From: Polynucleobacter finlandensis
GTDB taxonomy: Bacteria > Pseudomonadota > Gammaproteobacteria > Burkholderiales > Burkholderiaceae
DNA: 64,000 bases
Direction: 5' to 3'
Assembly: GCF_018881755.1 (NCBI RefSeq)
Contig: NZ_JACVPS010000014.1
Location: 1 to 64,000, forward strand
Shown: positions 32,471 through 42,212 of the stretch, piece after piece
Numbering within the stretch: the stretch's first letter is position 1
Layout of the letters: each line of letters opens with the position of its first letter
Translations under genes and position numbers: made by a program
Notes under the pieces: generated by a model
Database searches by the model: none
What the model was told of the DNA's origin: nothing
The model's input: only the letters and a program-made list of their open reading frames with translations

Positions 32471-32485
32471 TAGGAATGATTCTCA
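32471..32485. promoter_or_regulatory. Fur-box-like site 2
   Basis: TAGGAATGATTCTCA is a second 7-1-7 site, 15 bases beyond the first, in the spacer shared with the DUF3820 gene. Two sites in tandem strengthen the case for iron control of the leftward operon and perhaps of the rightward gene. Confidence 0.68.
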
Positions 32486-32550
32486 ATTAGAAAATGACCA
32501 TGACAGGGTTGGTGAAATGTTTTTTCTTGAGGACAATGCTCGCTTGTAAG

Positions 32551-32802
32551 ATGACAGCTATGGATCCACAAGCACTTGAAAAACTGGTTTTAATGAAGAT
32601 GCCTTTTGGTAAGCATGCTGGGCGCGCACTTGCGGATTTGCCTGGAAACTATTTGGCTTGGTTTGCGCGCGAAGGATTTCCGAAAAGTGAGCTCGGGCAA
32701 TTGCTGGAGTTGATGCATACCTTGGACCACAATGGCTTGCGTGGGTTGCTAGCGCCTATTCAAAGTGCGCATGGTTTACAAGCGCGCTCTAAAACACCTT
32801 AA
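32551..32802 (+). CDS. DUF3820 family protein
   Basis: The conserved part is MPFGKHAGRALADLPGNYL and WFAREGFPKSELGQLLELM, characteristic of DUF3820. The family is annotated as a putative virulence regulator in some databases without clear biochemistry. ATG 32551 gives 83 residues; ATG 32560 and 32536 (after GAGGA) are alternatives. It is divergent from the iron-type operon and shares the Fur-box spacer. Fur control is possible but unproven. Confidence 0.75.
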   Translation: MTAMDPQALEKLVLMKMPFGKHAGRALADLPGNYLAWFAREGFPKSELGQLLELMHTLDHNGLRGLLAPIQSAHGLQARSKTP

Positions 32803-32803
32803 C

Positions 32804-33826
32804 TTACTTTGTGCGAATAATAGCTGTGACTCGATTGCGTTCGTAAGTTACGGTCTTTGATTCTGGCGGACTATTTTGCGAAAGGCTCACTTGCAAAGAA
32901 GTTTGACTCTGGATTTCTAGCGCCAGTTGCTTGGCTAATTCAGCATTGCGGTCATACTGAATTTGAATGCTCGAAACCCTGCCCGCTTTAATGCTCGCAA
33001 CAACTTCCTGAATCTTGCTTGGTGAATACTCATCGAAAAAAACCGGATACCAACCCCCTACTAATATCTGCTGAGTTTGACGTGCTGCATTGGTTTTCTT
33101 GCCGTGCAGGGGAGCGACATCTTCTGGTAAATGAAAGTCGATACCCGTTTTCTCTTTTAAGTCTTGGTAGGTGATGGGGGGAGACATGGTGGCGTCATTG
33201 GTGTTTTCTACCCAATAAGCCCAGGCAGTATTTTTGCTTGGCTCGTATACCAACTTGAAAAGATGTTCTGGAATGGTGACCTGCCCGTTCCCAATACTCC
33301 CGATCTTTCCGGTCGAGCCAGTAAAGACATATACATCTCCATCCACACGTTTGGCATATTGCCGAGTAGGCTCTTCTACATTCTTAGCCCAAATACCCTG
33401 ATTGTTTTGTCTGGCTTGCGGCATGGTATTGGCCAAAGAGAAGGATTGCCCCATCGCTCTTTCATTAGTCATATCTCCAGCGGGAGCGTTGTGACCCCGG
33501 TCGTAACCGCTACCCCGATAGTCGGCGAGCAGGGCGCGTTCCCTGAAGGGCAGTCTGGCTTCCTCGTAGAACTGGTTGGTCCTGCGGGGGTGGGGCGCAG
33601 CCAAGCGCTCGCCATTCAACTTTTCTACTGTATAGATAGGCTTCTTATCTGCTGGGGAGTAGTAAACCGCAAAACTATTGAAGCAGAGGTCTCGGCCAGT
33701 CTGAGGGCTACTGGGAATTTGTTGATTGGGGAAAAGGTCTTGGCATGCTTCAAAGAGGGCAAAAGCACTAAGCGGGGTCAGCAGTGAGATAGATAGAAGA
33801 AGTTGTGGAAGCCATTGCATACTCAT
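32804..33826 (-). CDS. Exported DNA/RNA non-specific endonuclease (NUC family)
   Basis: The 340-residue protein has a signal peptide (ending SAFA near 23) and the betabeta-alpha-metal nuclease motif YDRGHNAPAGDM with the catalytic His. The Asn-rich helix SFSLANTMPQARQNNQGIW follows. About 100 residues after the nuclease domain (from about 240) have no clear domain. Family members degrade DNA and RNA in the periplasm or outside the cell and may supply nucleotides as nutrients. It is convergent with the DUF3820 gene. No immunity gene is seen next to it. Confidence 0.88.
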   Translation of the reverse strand: MSMQWLPQLLLSISLLTPLSAFALFEACQDLFPNQQIPSSPQTGRDLCFNSFAVYYSPADKKPIYTVEKLNGERLAAPHPRRTNQFYEEARLPFRERALLADYRGSGYDRGHNAPAGDMTNERAMGQSFSLANTMPQARQNNQGIWAKNVEEPTRQYAKRVDGDVYVFTGSTGKIGSIGNGQVTIPEHLFKLVYEPSKNTAWAYWVENTNDATMSPPITYQDLKEKTGIDFHLPEDVAPLHGKKTNAARQTQQILVGGWYPVFFDEYSPSKIQEVVASIKAGRVSSIQIQYDRNAELAKQLALEIQSQTSLQVSLSQNSPPESKTVTYERNRVTAIIRTK

Positions 33827-34325
33827 GAAGTGTAGGTGAGTCGCTCACCAAGAATCATTTTTCATAATCAAGTTAGCTTGAGAGCTAATAAGAATCAGGG
33901 TTTGCGAGCATTCAATTTGAATCTCTAGGGCTAACAGTTGGTTTTTAGGCCTTGAATTTTTCCTTGTTTGGGATGCACTGCACCAACACTAGCGGTAGAA
34001 ATTTTCATCTTAGAAAATACTAGATGTATGGGTTTGCGGTCGATTTTTCTGTTTCAAATGGTAAAAAAGTCCGATTTATCCTCATTTTTTACACTGTGAA
34101 ATTAGTACTTGCTAACATCTATAACTCATTGATAAATATAGCTTTATATAAAATCAGAGGGAGATGATCCTTGGGTATATGGATTTCTATATGAATTAGT
34201 TATAGAAATGGACATCCTTATTCTTGACTAGATATAAGAACCTTCTTAGGATGGCTCATGTTTTTTATATATTGCAGTGCAACATGAATCGGCGTATTGG
34301 TTTGTGTGGTGATGCAACCAGGTAA
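33827..34325. other. 499-base intergenic region
   Basis: AT-rich, with stops in all frames. I see no gene, tRNA or strong hairpin. The right part contains the promoter described next; the left part presumably holds the nuclease promoter. A regulatory RNA cannot be excluded but no structure stands out. Confidence 0.5.
34224..34252 (+). promoter_or_regulatory. Sigma-70 promoter for the lytic transglycosylase gene
   Basis: TTGACT (34224-34229), a 17-base spacer and TAGGAT (34247-34252) match the housekeeping consensus well. The predicted transcript would start near 34259 and carry a leader of about 67 bases before ATG 34326. Confidence 0.5.
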
Positions 34326-35309
34326 ATGAGTAAAAGTTTTGTAAACAATTCGAGTGTCTTGCAGATTGCCCAGCAGCCAATAATGGCTGCTAAAGATTTG
34401 CTATCCCAAGCCATGGCTCCTGCCTATCGCGTAGTCAACGGCTTAGTAGTAGTTGCAGTATTTATGGTGGTTAGTCTTTGGCTCTCTGGCAACGGCACGA
34501 ATGCCGGCGCTTTTGACTTGGCCCGTATCCTAGTTCCAGATGAAGCGCGTCATATCGTTTGGCAGAATGGCTTAGGTACTGCCGATGCCAATAGAGAGCC
34601 AGCTTCTAGTCAGTCAGCCGACCAAGACTTCTTGGCAAGTTCTTATAGCAAGTCCCGGATTGATCGACAGTCAGGCGAACTGAGCGTTAAAAAACAGACC
34701 GTTGCTTTGTTAACACCTTCTGTAGGGCATGCCCAGATCAAGCCAATTTCGCATTTAACCGATCAAATCCCGACTTCTAAGATTGATCCACAAGCGCTAG
34801 ACACCAACTTAATGGGGTCTATCCAGAATCAACGTGCTGTAGCCGATTTCTTTGAAAAGAAGTACAGCCTGGATCGCACCAAGATTGAAGAGTATGTATC
34901 GAATGCGGTGGTGATTGCTAAGGAAGCCAATATTGATCCAGTGTTATTGCTAGCAGTGATCTCGGTGGAGTCTAATTTCAATCCCAATACAAAGAGTACT
35001 GCTGGCGCAGAAGGCCTGATGCAAGTGATGACATCGGTGCACAAGGATAAGTACGCGCTTTATGGTGGAACATCGGATGCCGTTAAGCCTGAAGTTAATA
35101 TTCGTGTTGGCGCATATATTCTGAAATATCTTATCGCTAGTGCCGGCTCACTGCGCAACGGTTTGAAGTTTTATGTTGGCGCTGCCAATGCTGAAGATGA
35201 TGGTGGCTATGCAGACAAGGTGATGGCTGAACGTCGCCGTATCATTGGGCTATGTCAGCCTGCAAGCTCAAATAAACTGACCCTGAACGGCAAAGACTTG
35301 CGTTCATAA
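34326..35309 (+). CDS. Lytic transglycosylase, SLT domain
   Basis: The 327-residue protein has one membrane segment (about residues 37-57, VVAVFMVVSLWLS), a linker of about 120 residues, and a C-terminal SLT lysozyme-like domain from about 195. Catalytic Glu is in VISVESNFNPNTKSTAGAEG, followed by LMQVM and a YILKYL helix. Such enzymes cleave peptidoglycan with formation of anhydromuramic ends. It is anchored in the inner membrane and faces the periplasm. Single gene with its own promoter and terminator. Confidence 0.88.
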   Translation: MSKSFVNNSSVLQIAQQPIMAAKDLLSQAMAPAYRVVNGLVVVAVFMVVSLWLSGNGTNAGAFDLARILVPDEARHIVWQNGLGTADANREPASSQSADQDFLASSYSKSRIDRQSGELSVKKQTVALLTPSVGHAQIKPISHLTDQIPTSKIDPQALDTNLMGSIQNQRAVADFFEKKYSLDRTKIEEYVSNAVVIAKEANIDPVLLLAVISVESNFNPNTKSTAGAEGLMQVMTSVHKDKYALYGGTSDAVKPEVNIRVGAYILKYLIASAGSLRNGLKFYVGAANAEDDGGYADKVMAERRRIIGLCQPASSNKLTLNGKDLRS

Positions 35310-35334
35310 GATTGCCTCGGACCTGATAAAAATA

Positions 35335-35358
35335 AAGGCCACCGTTTCGGGTGGCCTT
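35335..35358 (+). terminator. Terminator after the lytic transglycosylase gene
   Basis: AAGGCCACC and GGTGGCCTT with loop GTTTCG, 26 bases after the stop codon. It may also serve the convergent FKBP gene. Confidence 0.75.
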
Positions 35359-35389
35359 ATTCATTTGAGGCGCTCTAAATAAAAACCGT

Positions 35390-35737
35390 TTAGTTCACCC
35401 CATGTAATTCAACATCAAAGACCAGGGTAGCATTAGGTGGAATAACACCACCAGCGCCACGTGCGCCATAGCCCATCTCTGCAGGGATGATCAGCGTGCG
35501 TTTGCCGCCAATCTTCATGCCGGCAACACCTTCGTCCCAACCCTTGATGACATGTCCAGCGCCCAAGGGGAAGCTAAAGAGCTGGCCGCGGTCCAAAGAG
35601 CTATCAAACTTCTGACCTTTATTGTCTGGTGCATTCTCATCAAACAGCCAGCCGGTGTAGTGGACATCGACTTCTTTGCCTGCGGTTGCTGCTGTACCGT
35701 CACCTACAACGGTATCGATTTTCTTAAGTTCACTCAC
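35390..35737 (-). CDS. FKBP-type peptidyl-prolyl isomerase
   Basis: The single FKBP domain contains [47 protein letters not shown] and the C-terminal [14 protein letters not shown] 35737 is preferred: it has GAGG eight bases upstream and gives a 115-residue protein of the usual length. An ATG at 35794 would add 19 polar residues. It catalyses proline isomerisation during folding, in the cytoplasm since no signal peptide is present. Confidence 0.9.
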   Translation of the reverse strand: MSELKKIDTVVGDGTAATAGKEVDVHYTGWLFDENAPDNKGQKFDSSLDRGQLFSFPLGAGHVIKGWDEGVAGMKIGGKRTLIIPAEMGYGARGAGGVIPPNATLVFDVELHGVN

Positions 35738-35817
35738 AATATTTTCCTCTTCAACTGAAATTGATTGGCTAGTATATTCTGAGCTCTGATTCATGTCCTA
35801 TCGAGCTCAAATTACCC

Positions 35818-36834
35818 ATGACTAATTATTGGCCAAGTTCCGCATATCAGACCTTAAAAATTGGTCCCGACAATCAATTACTGGCCACTGATGATTTTTT
35901 GCGCACTTACCTGCTAAGACCAGAGTTAAATTTAGTGCCCGAGTCCTGTGACGCTGAAAAAGCCTTGCATCAGAAATTGACAAACAATCCCCGCGCTGAT
36001 ATTCCTGTTGGAGAAATTGCTGCGATGGCGGATGAAGATATTCAGGCGAACTACCAAGTTTGGTTACGTTACCGCAGTAAGTTATTAACTGCTAGCTCTC
36101 TAGAAAATTTCTACATGAGTTTGTTTGACGGTGAGGGTGTCGATGTACCACCTCTATTCATTTCTCAGTTGGCGCAAATCTTTATTCGTCACATATTGGG
36201 GGATGACCCACATCCCTTGGATGTGCGGATGGGGGAGTTATTTTTCAGAACCCAGAAAATCAGTGTTCTCGATGATGGTGTGGTAATGGGCGCAGACGAT
36301 GAAGTTGTTTCACGTAATGCACAGGCAGGCGAGACAGGCAACATCATGGATTTACTCAAAGGCAAATCCATGAGTATGCGATCCATCGATTTAGATGTGC
36401 TGCACGAAGAGAATGCAGATATCTATTGGGCAAGAGATGAAGACCATGACTTAGCGGTACAGCTCAACGTTGGTCAGTCACCCATCAATCACTTTTGCCG
36501 TATCTTAGAAAAATGGATTGATCATTTCTTGGGTGTAAAAGTGCGAATCACACCAATGCAGCAGATTACCGATACCAAATGGTCATGGCATGTCGGCTTA
36601 GATGCGGCTGCTACGGAGATTCTGAACAAGCTATACAACGAAGAGGCGCTTGAGACTGAGGAGTTGGCCAATATCATTTGTCTTTTCCGCTTGGACTTTA
36701 TTGATACTGCTGCCGTGCCCAGGGCGCTTGAAGGCAAACCGGTATATCTGGGAATAGCTATAAATGATGAAAAGCAATTAAAGCTAAAACCCCAAAACCT
36801 TTTATTTAATTTGCCACTAGCTAAAACTTCCTAG
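35818..36834 (+). CDS. DUF6352-like conserved protein (338 aa)
   Basis: The protein is soluble, acidic and without known catalytic motifs. Conserved-looking stretches are VWLRYRSKLLTASSLENFYM, FRTQKISVLDDGVVMGADDE and HVGLDAAATEILNKLY. I associate this architecture with DUF6352, which has no assigned function. It lies 80 bases from the FKBP start in the divergent direction and just before the convergent MFS gene (one base between stops). Confidence 0.72.
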   Translation: MTNYWPSSAYQTLKIGPDNQLLATDDFLRTYLLRPELNLVPESCDAEKALHQKLTNNPRADIPVGEIAAMADEDIQANYQVWLRYRSKLLTASSLENFYMSLFDGEGVDVPPLFISQLAQIFIRHILGDDPHPLDVRMGELFFRTQKISVLDDGVVMGADDEVVSRNAQAGETGNIMDLLKGKSMSMRSIDLDVLHEENADIYWARDEDHDLAVQLNVGQSPINHFCRILEKWIDHFLGVKVRITPMQQITDTKWSWHVGLDAAATEILNKLYNEEALETEELANIICLFRLDFIDTAAVPRALEGKPVYLGIAINDEKQLKLKPQNLLFNLPLAKTS

Positions 36835-36835
36835 C

Positions 36836-38035
36836 TTACTGATTCCAGGTTTTATTTTTTCGGTGATGGGTGCTGAGCCAAATCAGCGCGCCTCCAGTAA
36901 TGATGACGGGAAAGATTGAGCCTAAATTTAATATGGTCCAACCTTGGGTGGTGACCAGAGCGCCCGAACCAAATGAACTGAAGGCCATGGTGCCAAAGAC
37001 AAAGAAGTTGATGGCCGCCTGTGCTTTATCGCGCTCCTCTGGTTTATAAGCGGTCATTGCTAAAGATGTGGACCCAGTAAATAAAAAGTTCCAACCAACG
37101 CCCAGCAAGAACAGTGCGATGACAAATTGTTGCAAGTCAGTGCCTGTTAATGCGATCGCAATGCAAATGCAATTGAGCGCTACACCAACCCCCATAATTT
37201 TGAGAGCACCAAAGCGTTGAATCAGTGAGCCAGTAAAAAATCCAGGAGCAAACATGCCAATGACATGCCACTCTAATACTAAGGCTGTATCGGAAAATGG
37301 TAGCCCACAGATTTGCATGGCTAGTGGTGTCCCGGCCATGAGTAAGTTCATCACACCATAGCCAAGCGATGCGCCAATTACTGCCACCATAAACACTGGT
37401 TGTCTCAATATTGTTTTGAGATTCCTACCCGCTCCTAATGCATGTTCAGTTTTAAATTCGGCAGGAAAGTGAATGCATTGCATCACGATGATGCCAATGA
37501 TCGCAGCAATCGAGAGTGTGAGATAAGCCCCCAGAAAGGCTGTTTCAAATAGATTCTTTGTCCAGGAGGCAAGGTTAGGACCTACCACCGCCCCCAGAAT
37601 GCCACCCGCGAGAACCCAAGAGACTGCCTTGTCCCTTTGGGAGGCAATAGTTAACTCTGCAGCAGCAAAGCGATAGAGCTGGCCATTAGCGCTGTAGTAG
37701 CCTGCAATGAAGGTGCCACATACCAAGAGCCAAAAGTTCCTGGTAGATGCCGCATAGGCGCACAGAAGGGCGGAGAATACGGCAACCAACAGCCCCAACT
37801 GGAATGAGATCTTGCGTCCGAAGTAGTTTTGGGTCTTGGCAACAATGGAGGTGGAAACAGCGCCCCCAACCACATAGCCCATGACGGGCAGGGTGGCCAT
37901 CCAAGAGGCAGGACTCAGGCTGAAGCCAACCAAACCATTAATAGCAATAAAGGTAACGTTATTGGTAAGAAATAGCCCTTGGCAAATGATCAGTAGTACA
38001 AGGTTTTTATTGAGTAGCGGGTGCTTGTTAGTCAT
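36836..38035 (-). CDS. MFS transporter
   Basis: The 399-residue protein has 12 predicted membrane segments and the MFS loop motif YFGRKISFQLG between segments 2 and 3. A central loop near residues 190-205 separates the two halves. The substrate cannot be inferred; sequence resembles general MFS_1 carriers annotated for drugs or sugars. Convergent with the DUF6352-like gene and divergent from icd. Confidence 0.88.
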   Translation of the reverse strand: MTNKHPLLNKNLVLLIICQGLFLTNNVTFIAINGLVGFSLSPASWMATLPVMGYVVGGAVSTSIVAKTQNYFGRKISFQLGLLVAVFSALLCAYAASTRNFWLLVCGTFIAGYYSANGQLYRFAAAELTIASQRDKAVSWVLAGGILGAVVGPNLASWTKNLFETAFLGAYLTLSIAAIIGIIVMQCIHFPAEFKTEHALGAGRNLKTILRQPVFMVAVIGASLGYGVMNLLMAGTPLAMQICGLPFSDTALVLEWHVIGMFAPGFFTGSLIQRFGALKIMGVGVALNCICIAIALTGTDLQQFVIALFLLGVGWNFLFTGSTSLAMTAYKPEERDKAQAAINFFVFGTMAFSSFGSGALVTTQGWTILNLGSIFPVIITGGALIWLSTHHRKNKTWNQ

Positions 38036-38163
38036 GGATTGCAGTTTACGGTGAATTTGCCATGAAGATCGTGTTGGTGGATTCCCTTAAATTGGGCAAC
38101 TTGAACCGCTTTAGGGCTTAAATCAGGCAGTTTTGACAATGTCGATGATTTAAAATAGAAGGC

Positions 38164-38262
38164 TCACCCCACTAACGTGCCCATTGAATCTGGTGAACGG
38201 AATAGGAGGGTGACAAGGTCTGAACCGGGCCCTGTAAATTTACCAAAATCGAGGAAATACTA
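38164..38262 (+). promoter_or_regulatory. Structured leader of icd, possible cis-regulatory RNA
   Basis: In the 227-base spacer before icd, the part from 38164 folds as a closing stem TCACCC/GGGTGA (38164-38169 and 38208-38213) around a smaller CCA/TGG hairpin. Next to it GGTC pairs with GGCC (38217-38220, 38229-38232). The purine-rich segment GGAATAGGAGGG is conspicuous. A conserved RNA motif upstream of icd genes (icd-II) has been published; I cannot test the match. A regulatory leader sensing a TCA-cycle metabolite would fit. Confidence 0.4.
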
Positions 38263-40497
38263 ATGGCTTCAGAGAAATCAAAGATCATTTACACGCTGAC
38301 AGATGAGGCGCCCCTTTTGGCGACCTGTGCATTTCTGCCAGTGATTCGTGCCTTTACAGCGCCAGCTGGAGTTGAGATTGTGACAAGCGACATTTCTGTT
38401 GCCGGGCGAATCTTGGCTGAATTTACGGAATTTTTGACTGCAGAGCAAAAAGTCCCTGATAACTTGGCTGAATTAGGGCGAATGACTTTGCTGCCGGACA
38501 CCAACATCATTAAGTTGCCAAATATCAGCGCCTCAGTTCCCCAATTACTGTCTGCTATCAAAGAATTGCAAGCAAAGGGCTACAAGATTCCGAATTTCCC
38601 AGATGATCCTAAAGATGATGCTGAGAAAGCGATTCGCACTCGTTATTCCAAGTGCTTAGGCAGTGCAGTGAACCCAGTATTGCGCGAAGGTAACTCCGAT
38701 CGCCGTGCGCCTCCTGCTGTCAAGCGTTACGCGCGCAAGAACCCTCACTCTATGGGTGAGTGGAGTCAAGCTTCCCGTACTCACGTTTCGCATATGCATG
38801 GCGGCGACTTCTACGCAGGTGAGAAGTCAATCACTTTGGATAAAGCATGTGATGTGAAGATGGACTTGGTTACCAAGAGTGGCAAAACCATTGTGTTTAA
38901 ACCAAAGACTTCTTTGTTGGCTGGCGAAATTATCGACAGCATGTACATGAGTAAGAAAGCGCTTTGCGAGTTCTATGAAAAAGAAATCGAAGACGCCTAC
39001 AAATCCGGCATGATGCTTTCATTGCACGTGAAGGCAACCATGATGAAGGTGTCGCACCCAATCGTATTTGGTCATGCGGTCAAGATTTTTTACAAAGACG
39101 CATTTGAAAAGCATGCTAAGTTGTTTGAAGAGCTAGGCGTTAATGCCAACAATGGTATGAGCAGCTTGTATGACAAGATTAAAACTTTGCCAGAATCTAA
39201 GCGTGAAGAAATCATTCAAGATCTGCACGCATGCCACGAGCACCGTCCAGCATTGGCGATGGTCGATTCAGCAAAAGGTATTACCAACTTACATTCTCCA
39301 AGCGATGTGATCGTGGATGCATCCATGCCCGCCATGATTCGTGTTGGCGGCAAGATGTGGGGCGCCGATGGACGTTTGCATGACACCAAAGCAGTGATCC
39401 CAGAAAGTACCTTTGCGCGTATTTATCAAGAGATCATCAATTTCTGTAAAACCCACGGTAACTTTGATCCAACCACCATGGGGACTGTGCCAAACGTGGG
39501 CTTGATGGCTCAACAAGCTGAAGAGTATGGTTCACACGACAAGACTTTTGAAATTCCAGAAGCTGGCGTGGCACGCATTGTTACTGACGATGGCACTGTG
39601 TTGCTCGAGCAGAATGTTGAAGAGGGTGATATCTGGCGTATGTGCCAAGCAAAAGATGCACCGATTCGTGATTGGGTCAAATTGGCCGTCAATCGTGCAC
39701 GCCTCTCTAATACTCCTGCAGTGTTCTGGTTGGATGAGTACCGTCCACACGAAGCTGAGTTGATTAAGAAGGTAAATACCTATCTGAAAGATTATGACCT
39801 TAAGGGTGTCGATATTCAGATCATGTCTCAGACTCGTGCAATGCGCTACACCTTAGAGCGTGTCATACGCGGTAAGGACACTATCTCTGTAACCGGCAAC
39901 ATCTTGCGTGATTACCTCACCGACTTGTTCCCCATTATGGAATTAGGTACTAGCGCGAAGATGTTGTCGATTGTTCCATTGATGGCTGGCGGCGGGCTCT
40001 TTGAGACTGGTGCTGGTGGTTCTGCTCCTAAGCACGTTCAACAGTTGGTTGAAGAGAACCATTTGCGTTGGGATTCACTTGGTGAGTTCTTGGCTTTGGC
40101 GGTATCGCTTGAGGATATCGGTGACAAGACCGGCAACGCTAAAGTGAAAATTTTGGCGCGCACTTTGGATGAAGCTACTGGCAAATTGTTGGATAACAAT
40201 AAGTCACCTTCTCCACGCACTGGTGAGTTGGACAACCGCGGTAGCCAGTTCTATTTGGCAATGTATTGGGCTGAGGCTTTGGCTGCTCAAACAGACGACA
40301 AAGAACTGCAAGCCTACTTCGCCCCTCTCGCTAAATCCTTGCTTGAGAATGAGCAAAAGATTGCTGCTGAGATGAAGGCAGTTCAAGGTAAACCAGCTGA
40401 TATTGGCGGTTACTTTATGGCTGATACGGCAAAGTGTGAAGCGGTAATGCGTCCAAGCGCTACATTCAACGCAGTATTGAAGGCGGCTACAGCCTAA
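38263..40497 (+). CDS. icd: Monomeric NADP-dependent isocitrate dehydrogenase
   Basis: The 744-residue protein is the large monomeric (IDH-II) form: [19 protein letters not shown] at the start, [20 protein letters not shown] near 145-165, and later [14 protein letters not shown] and [17 protein letters not shown]. It converts isocitrate to 2-oxoglutarate and CO2, producing NADPH. Cytoplasmic, single gene, with GAGG ribosome site, a structured leader and a strong terminator. Length matches the family. Confidence 0.96.
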   Translation: MASEKSKIIYTLTDEAPLLATCAFLPVIRAFTAPAGVEIVTSDISVAGRILAEFTEFLTAEQKVPDNLAELGRMTLLPDTNIIKLPNISASVPQLLSAIKELQAKGYKIPNFPDDPKDDAEKAIRTRYSKCLGSAVNPVLREGNSDRRAPPAVKRYARKNPHSMGEWSQASRTHVSHMHGGDFYAGEKSITLDKACDVKMDLVTKSGKTIVFKPKTSLLAGEIIDSMYMSKKALCEFYEKEIEDAYKSGMMLSLHVKATMMKVSHPIVFGHAVKIFYKDAFEKHAKLFEELGVNANNGMSSLYDKIKTLPESKREEIIQDLHACHEHRPALAMVDSAKGITNLHSPSDVIVDASMPAMIRVGGKMWGADGRLHDTKAVIPESTFARIYQEIINFCKTHGNFDPTTMGTVPNVGLMAQQAEEYGSHDKTFEIPEAGVARIVTDDGTVLLEQNVEEGDIWRMCQAKDAPIRDWVKLAVNRARLSNTPAVFWLDEYRPHEAELIKKVNTYLKDYDLKGVDIQIMSQTRAMRYTLERVIRGKDTISVTGNILRDYLTDLFPIMELGTSAKMLSIVPLMAGGGLFETGAGGSAPKHVQQLVEENHLRWDSLGEFLALAVSLEDIGDKTGNAKVKILARTLDEATGKLLDNNKSPSPRTGELDNRGSQFYLAMYWAEALAAQTDDKELQAYFAPLAKSLLENEQKIAAEMKAVQGKPADIGGYFMADTAKCEAVMRPSATFNAVLKAATA

Positions 40498-40518
40498 ACA
40501 GCCAAAGTTCCTTAAACC

Positions 40519-40550
40519 AAAAAAGGCAAGCCGTAAGGTTTGCCTTTTTT
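40519..40550 (+). terminator. Terminator after icd
   Basis: AAAAAAGGCAAGCC and its complement close on a GTAA tetraloop and end in a T-run: a textbook intrinsic terminator 22 bases after the stop codon. Confidence 0.88.
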
Positions 40551-40654
40551 ATTGCCACAAAGGCCTCTAATTTGGGCTTCTGCAATAAATCCATAAGCGT
40601 AGGAGAATGAGTCTTGTTTTGGATTTCTTTGAGAAAAAGGCTAAAGGTATCCCC

Positions 40655-41617
40655 ATGCGCTTTATAGACAACACCATTTTGCCAAGTGATATCACCCCCA
40701 AAGGCGTCTTTGAGGGTCGTCGTGAATTGATTAAAGCGGCTGCAGCCGGCAGCTTTGGTCTAGCATTAGCACCTTGGTTCTCTCGTGAGGCATTGGCTTC
40801 AAATCCAGAGAAGCTTGCTGCCACTTTAAATCCCGCATATGCAGTGAAGGATGAGTTGAGTGGTTATAAGAACGTCACCACTTACAACAACTTTTATGAA
40901 TTCGGAACGGATAAGACCGATCCCTTTGCCAATGCTGGTACTTTACAAACGAGGCCATGGACGATTTCCATTGAAGGTTTGGTCAAAAAACCAGTGACCT
41001 TGGATATTGATGCCTTGTTAAAGCTGGCTCCCATGGAAGAACGCGTTTACAGAATGCGTTGTGTAGAAGGTTGGTCGATGGTGATTCCTTGGGATGGCTA
41101 TTCTTTATCGAAATTATTGAGCAAGGTCGAACCACTGGGATCTGCCAAGTATGTTGAGTTCATTTCCTTAGCAGACCGCAAGCAAATGCCGGGCGTCAAA
41201 AGCAATATTCTGGATTGGCCATACAAGGAAGGCTTGCGCTTAGACGAGGCCATGAACCCATTAACGCTGCTGACTTTTGGTTTGTATGGCGAGGCCTTAC
41301 CAAAACAAAATGGCGCGCCCGTACGCATCGTAGTGCCTTGGAAGTATGGCTTTAAGAGTGCGAAGTCGATTGTGAAAATTCGCCTTACCGAAGAGATGCC
41401 CAAGACTAGCTGGAGTCAGTTTGATGCTCGTGAGTATGGTTTTTATTCCAACGTAAATCCATTGGTTGATCATCCTCGCTGGAGTCAGGCGACCGAGCGT
41501 CGCATCGCAGAAAACAAGGGCGTATTTGCACCAAAGATCAAAACAGAAATGTTTAATGGGTATGGCGATCTAGTTGCTAGCATGTACTCGGGTATGGATC
41601 TCAAGAAATTCTATTAA
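40655..41617 (+). CDS. msrP: Periplasmic methionine-sulfoxide reductase catalytic subunit
   Basis: From ATG 40655 the protein has 320 residues with a Tat signal around [19 protein letters not shown]. The molybdopterin domain includes the Mo-ligand Cys in [19 protein letters not shown] and the C-terminal [16 protein letters not shown]. MsrP (YedY) reduces oxidised methionines in periplasmic proteins. The msrQ gene follows after ten bases, completing the electron route from quinol. Confidence 0.93.
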   Translation: MRFIDNTILPSDITPKGVFEGRRELIKAAAAGSFGLALAPWFSREALASNPEKLAATLNPAYAVKDELSGYKNVTTYNNFYEFGTDKTDPFANAGTLQTRPWTISIEGLVKKPVTLDIDALLKLAPMEERVYRMRCVEGWSMVIPWDGYSLSKLLSKVEPLGSAKYVEFISLADRKQMPGVKSNILDWPYKEGLRLDEAMNPLTLLTFGLYGEALPKQNGAPVRIVVPWKYGFKSAKSIVKIRLTEEMPKTSWSQFDAREYGFYSNVNPLVDHPRWSQATERRIAENKGVFAPKIKTEMFNGYGDLVASMYSGMDLKKFY

Positions 41618-41627
41618 GCGCTATCTG

Positions 41628-42206
41628 ATGAAGGTGGTGATTTTTCTCCTCGCACTATTGCCGCTAGACCGCTTAGTTTGGTTGGGGTTTACCGATGGCC
41701 TTGGCGCTAATCCTGTCGAGTTCATCACCAGATCTACGGGGACATGGGCTTTAGTCATGCTATGCCTTACTTTGGTAATGACGCCATTACGTTTGCTAAC
41801 GGGCTCCCTGTTCTGGATCAAAATTCGCAGAATGCTGGGGCTGTTTAGTTTCTTTTACGCAGCAATCCATTTTCTCATTTGGATTTGGTTAGATCAAAAC
41901 TTTGACTTAGCGGCGATGGTTAAAGATGTGATTAAGAGACCATATATCACCATGGGCTTTCTGAGTCTGCTCATGATGACCCCGCTTGCCATGACCTCCA
42001 ATCATTGGATGCAAAAAAAGTTGGGGAGGCGCTGGGCCCAATTACATCGCTTGATTTATGTCATAGCATGCAGCGTGATACTGCATTACTGGTGGCATAA
42101 GGCCGGTAAGAACGACCTAGATACGGTATCGATATATGCCACAGTAGTCGTTTTGCTCTTGTGCTGTAGGATTCCTGTTACTAGAAACAAACTCAGTTTC
42201 AAATAA
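41628..42206 (+). CDS. msrQ: Haem-binding membrane subunit MsrQ
   Basis: From ATG 41628 the protein has 192 residues and about six membrane segments. It shows the ferric-reductase-like fold with haem-ligand His in FYAAIHFLIWIWL, AQLHRLIYVIAC and SVILHYWWH. It passes electrons from quinols to MsrP. It is coupled to msrP by close spacing and is followed by a lipocalin gene seven bases on, so the three may be one envelope-repair operon. Confidence 0.93.
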   Translation: MKVVIFLLALLPLDRLVWLGFTDGLGANPVEFITRSTGTWALVMLCLTLVMTPLRLLTGSLFWIKIRRMLGLFSFFYAAIHFLIWIWLDQNFDLAAMVKDVIKRPYITMGFLSLLMMTPLAMTSNHWMQKKLGRRWAQLHRLIYVIACSVILHYWWHKAGKNDLDTVSIYATVVVLLLCCRIPVTRNKLSFK

Positions 42207-42212
42207 GGTCAG

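Noticed and set aside
33164..33787. A 207-codon rightward frame
   Set aside because: It lies antisense inside the exported nuclease gene, which has clear motifs and a signal peptide; the antisense product has no domain.
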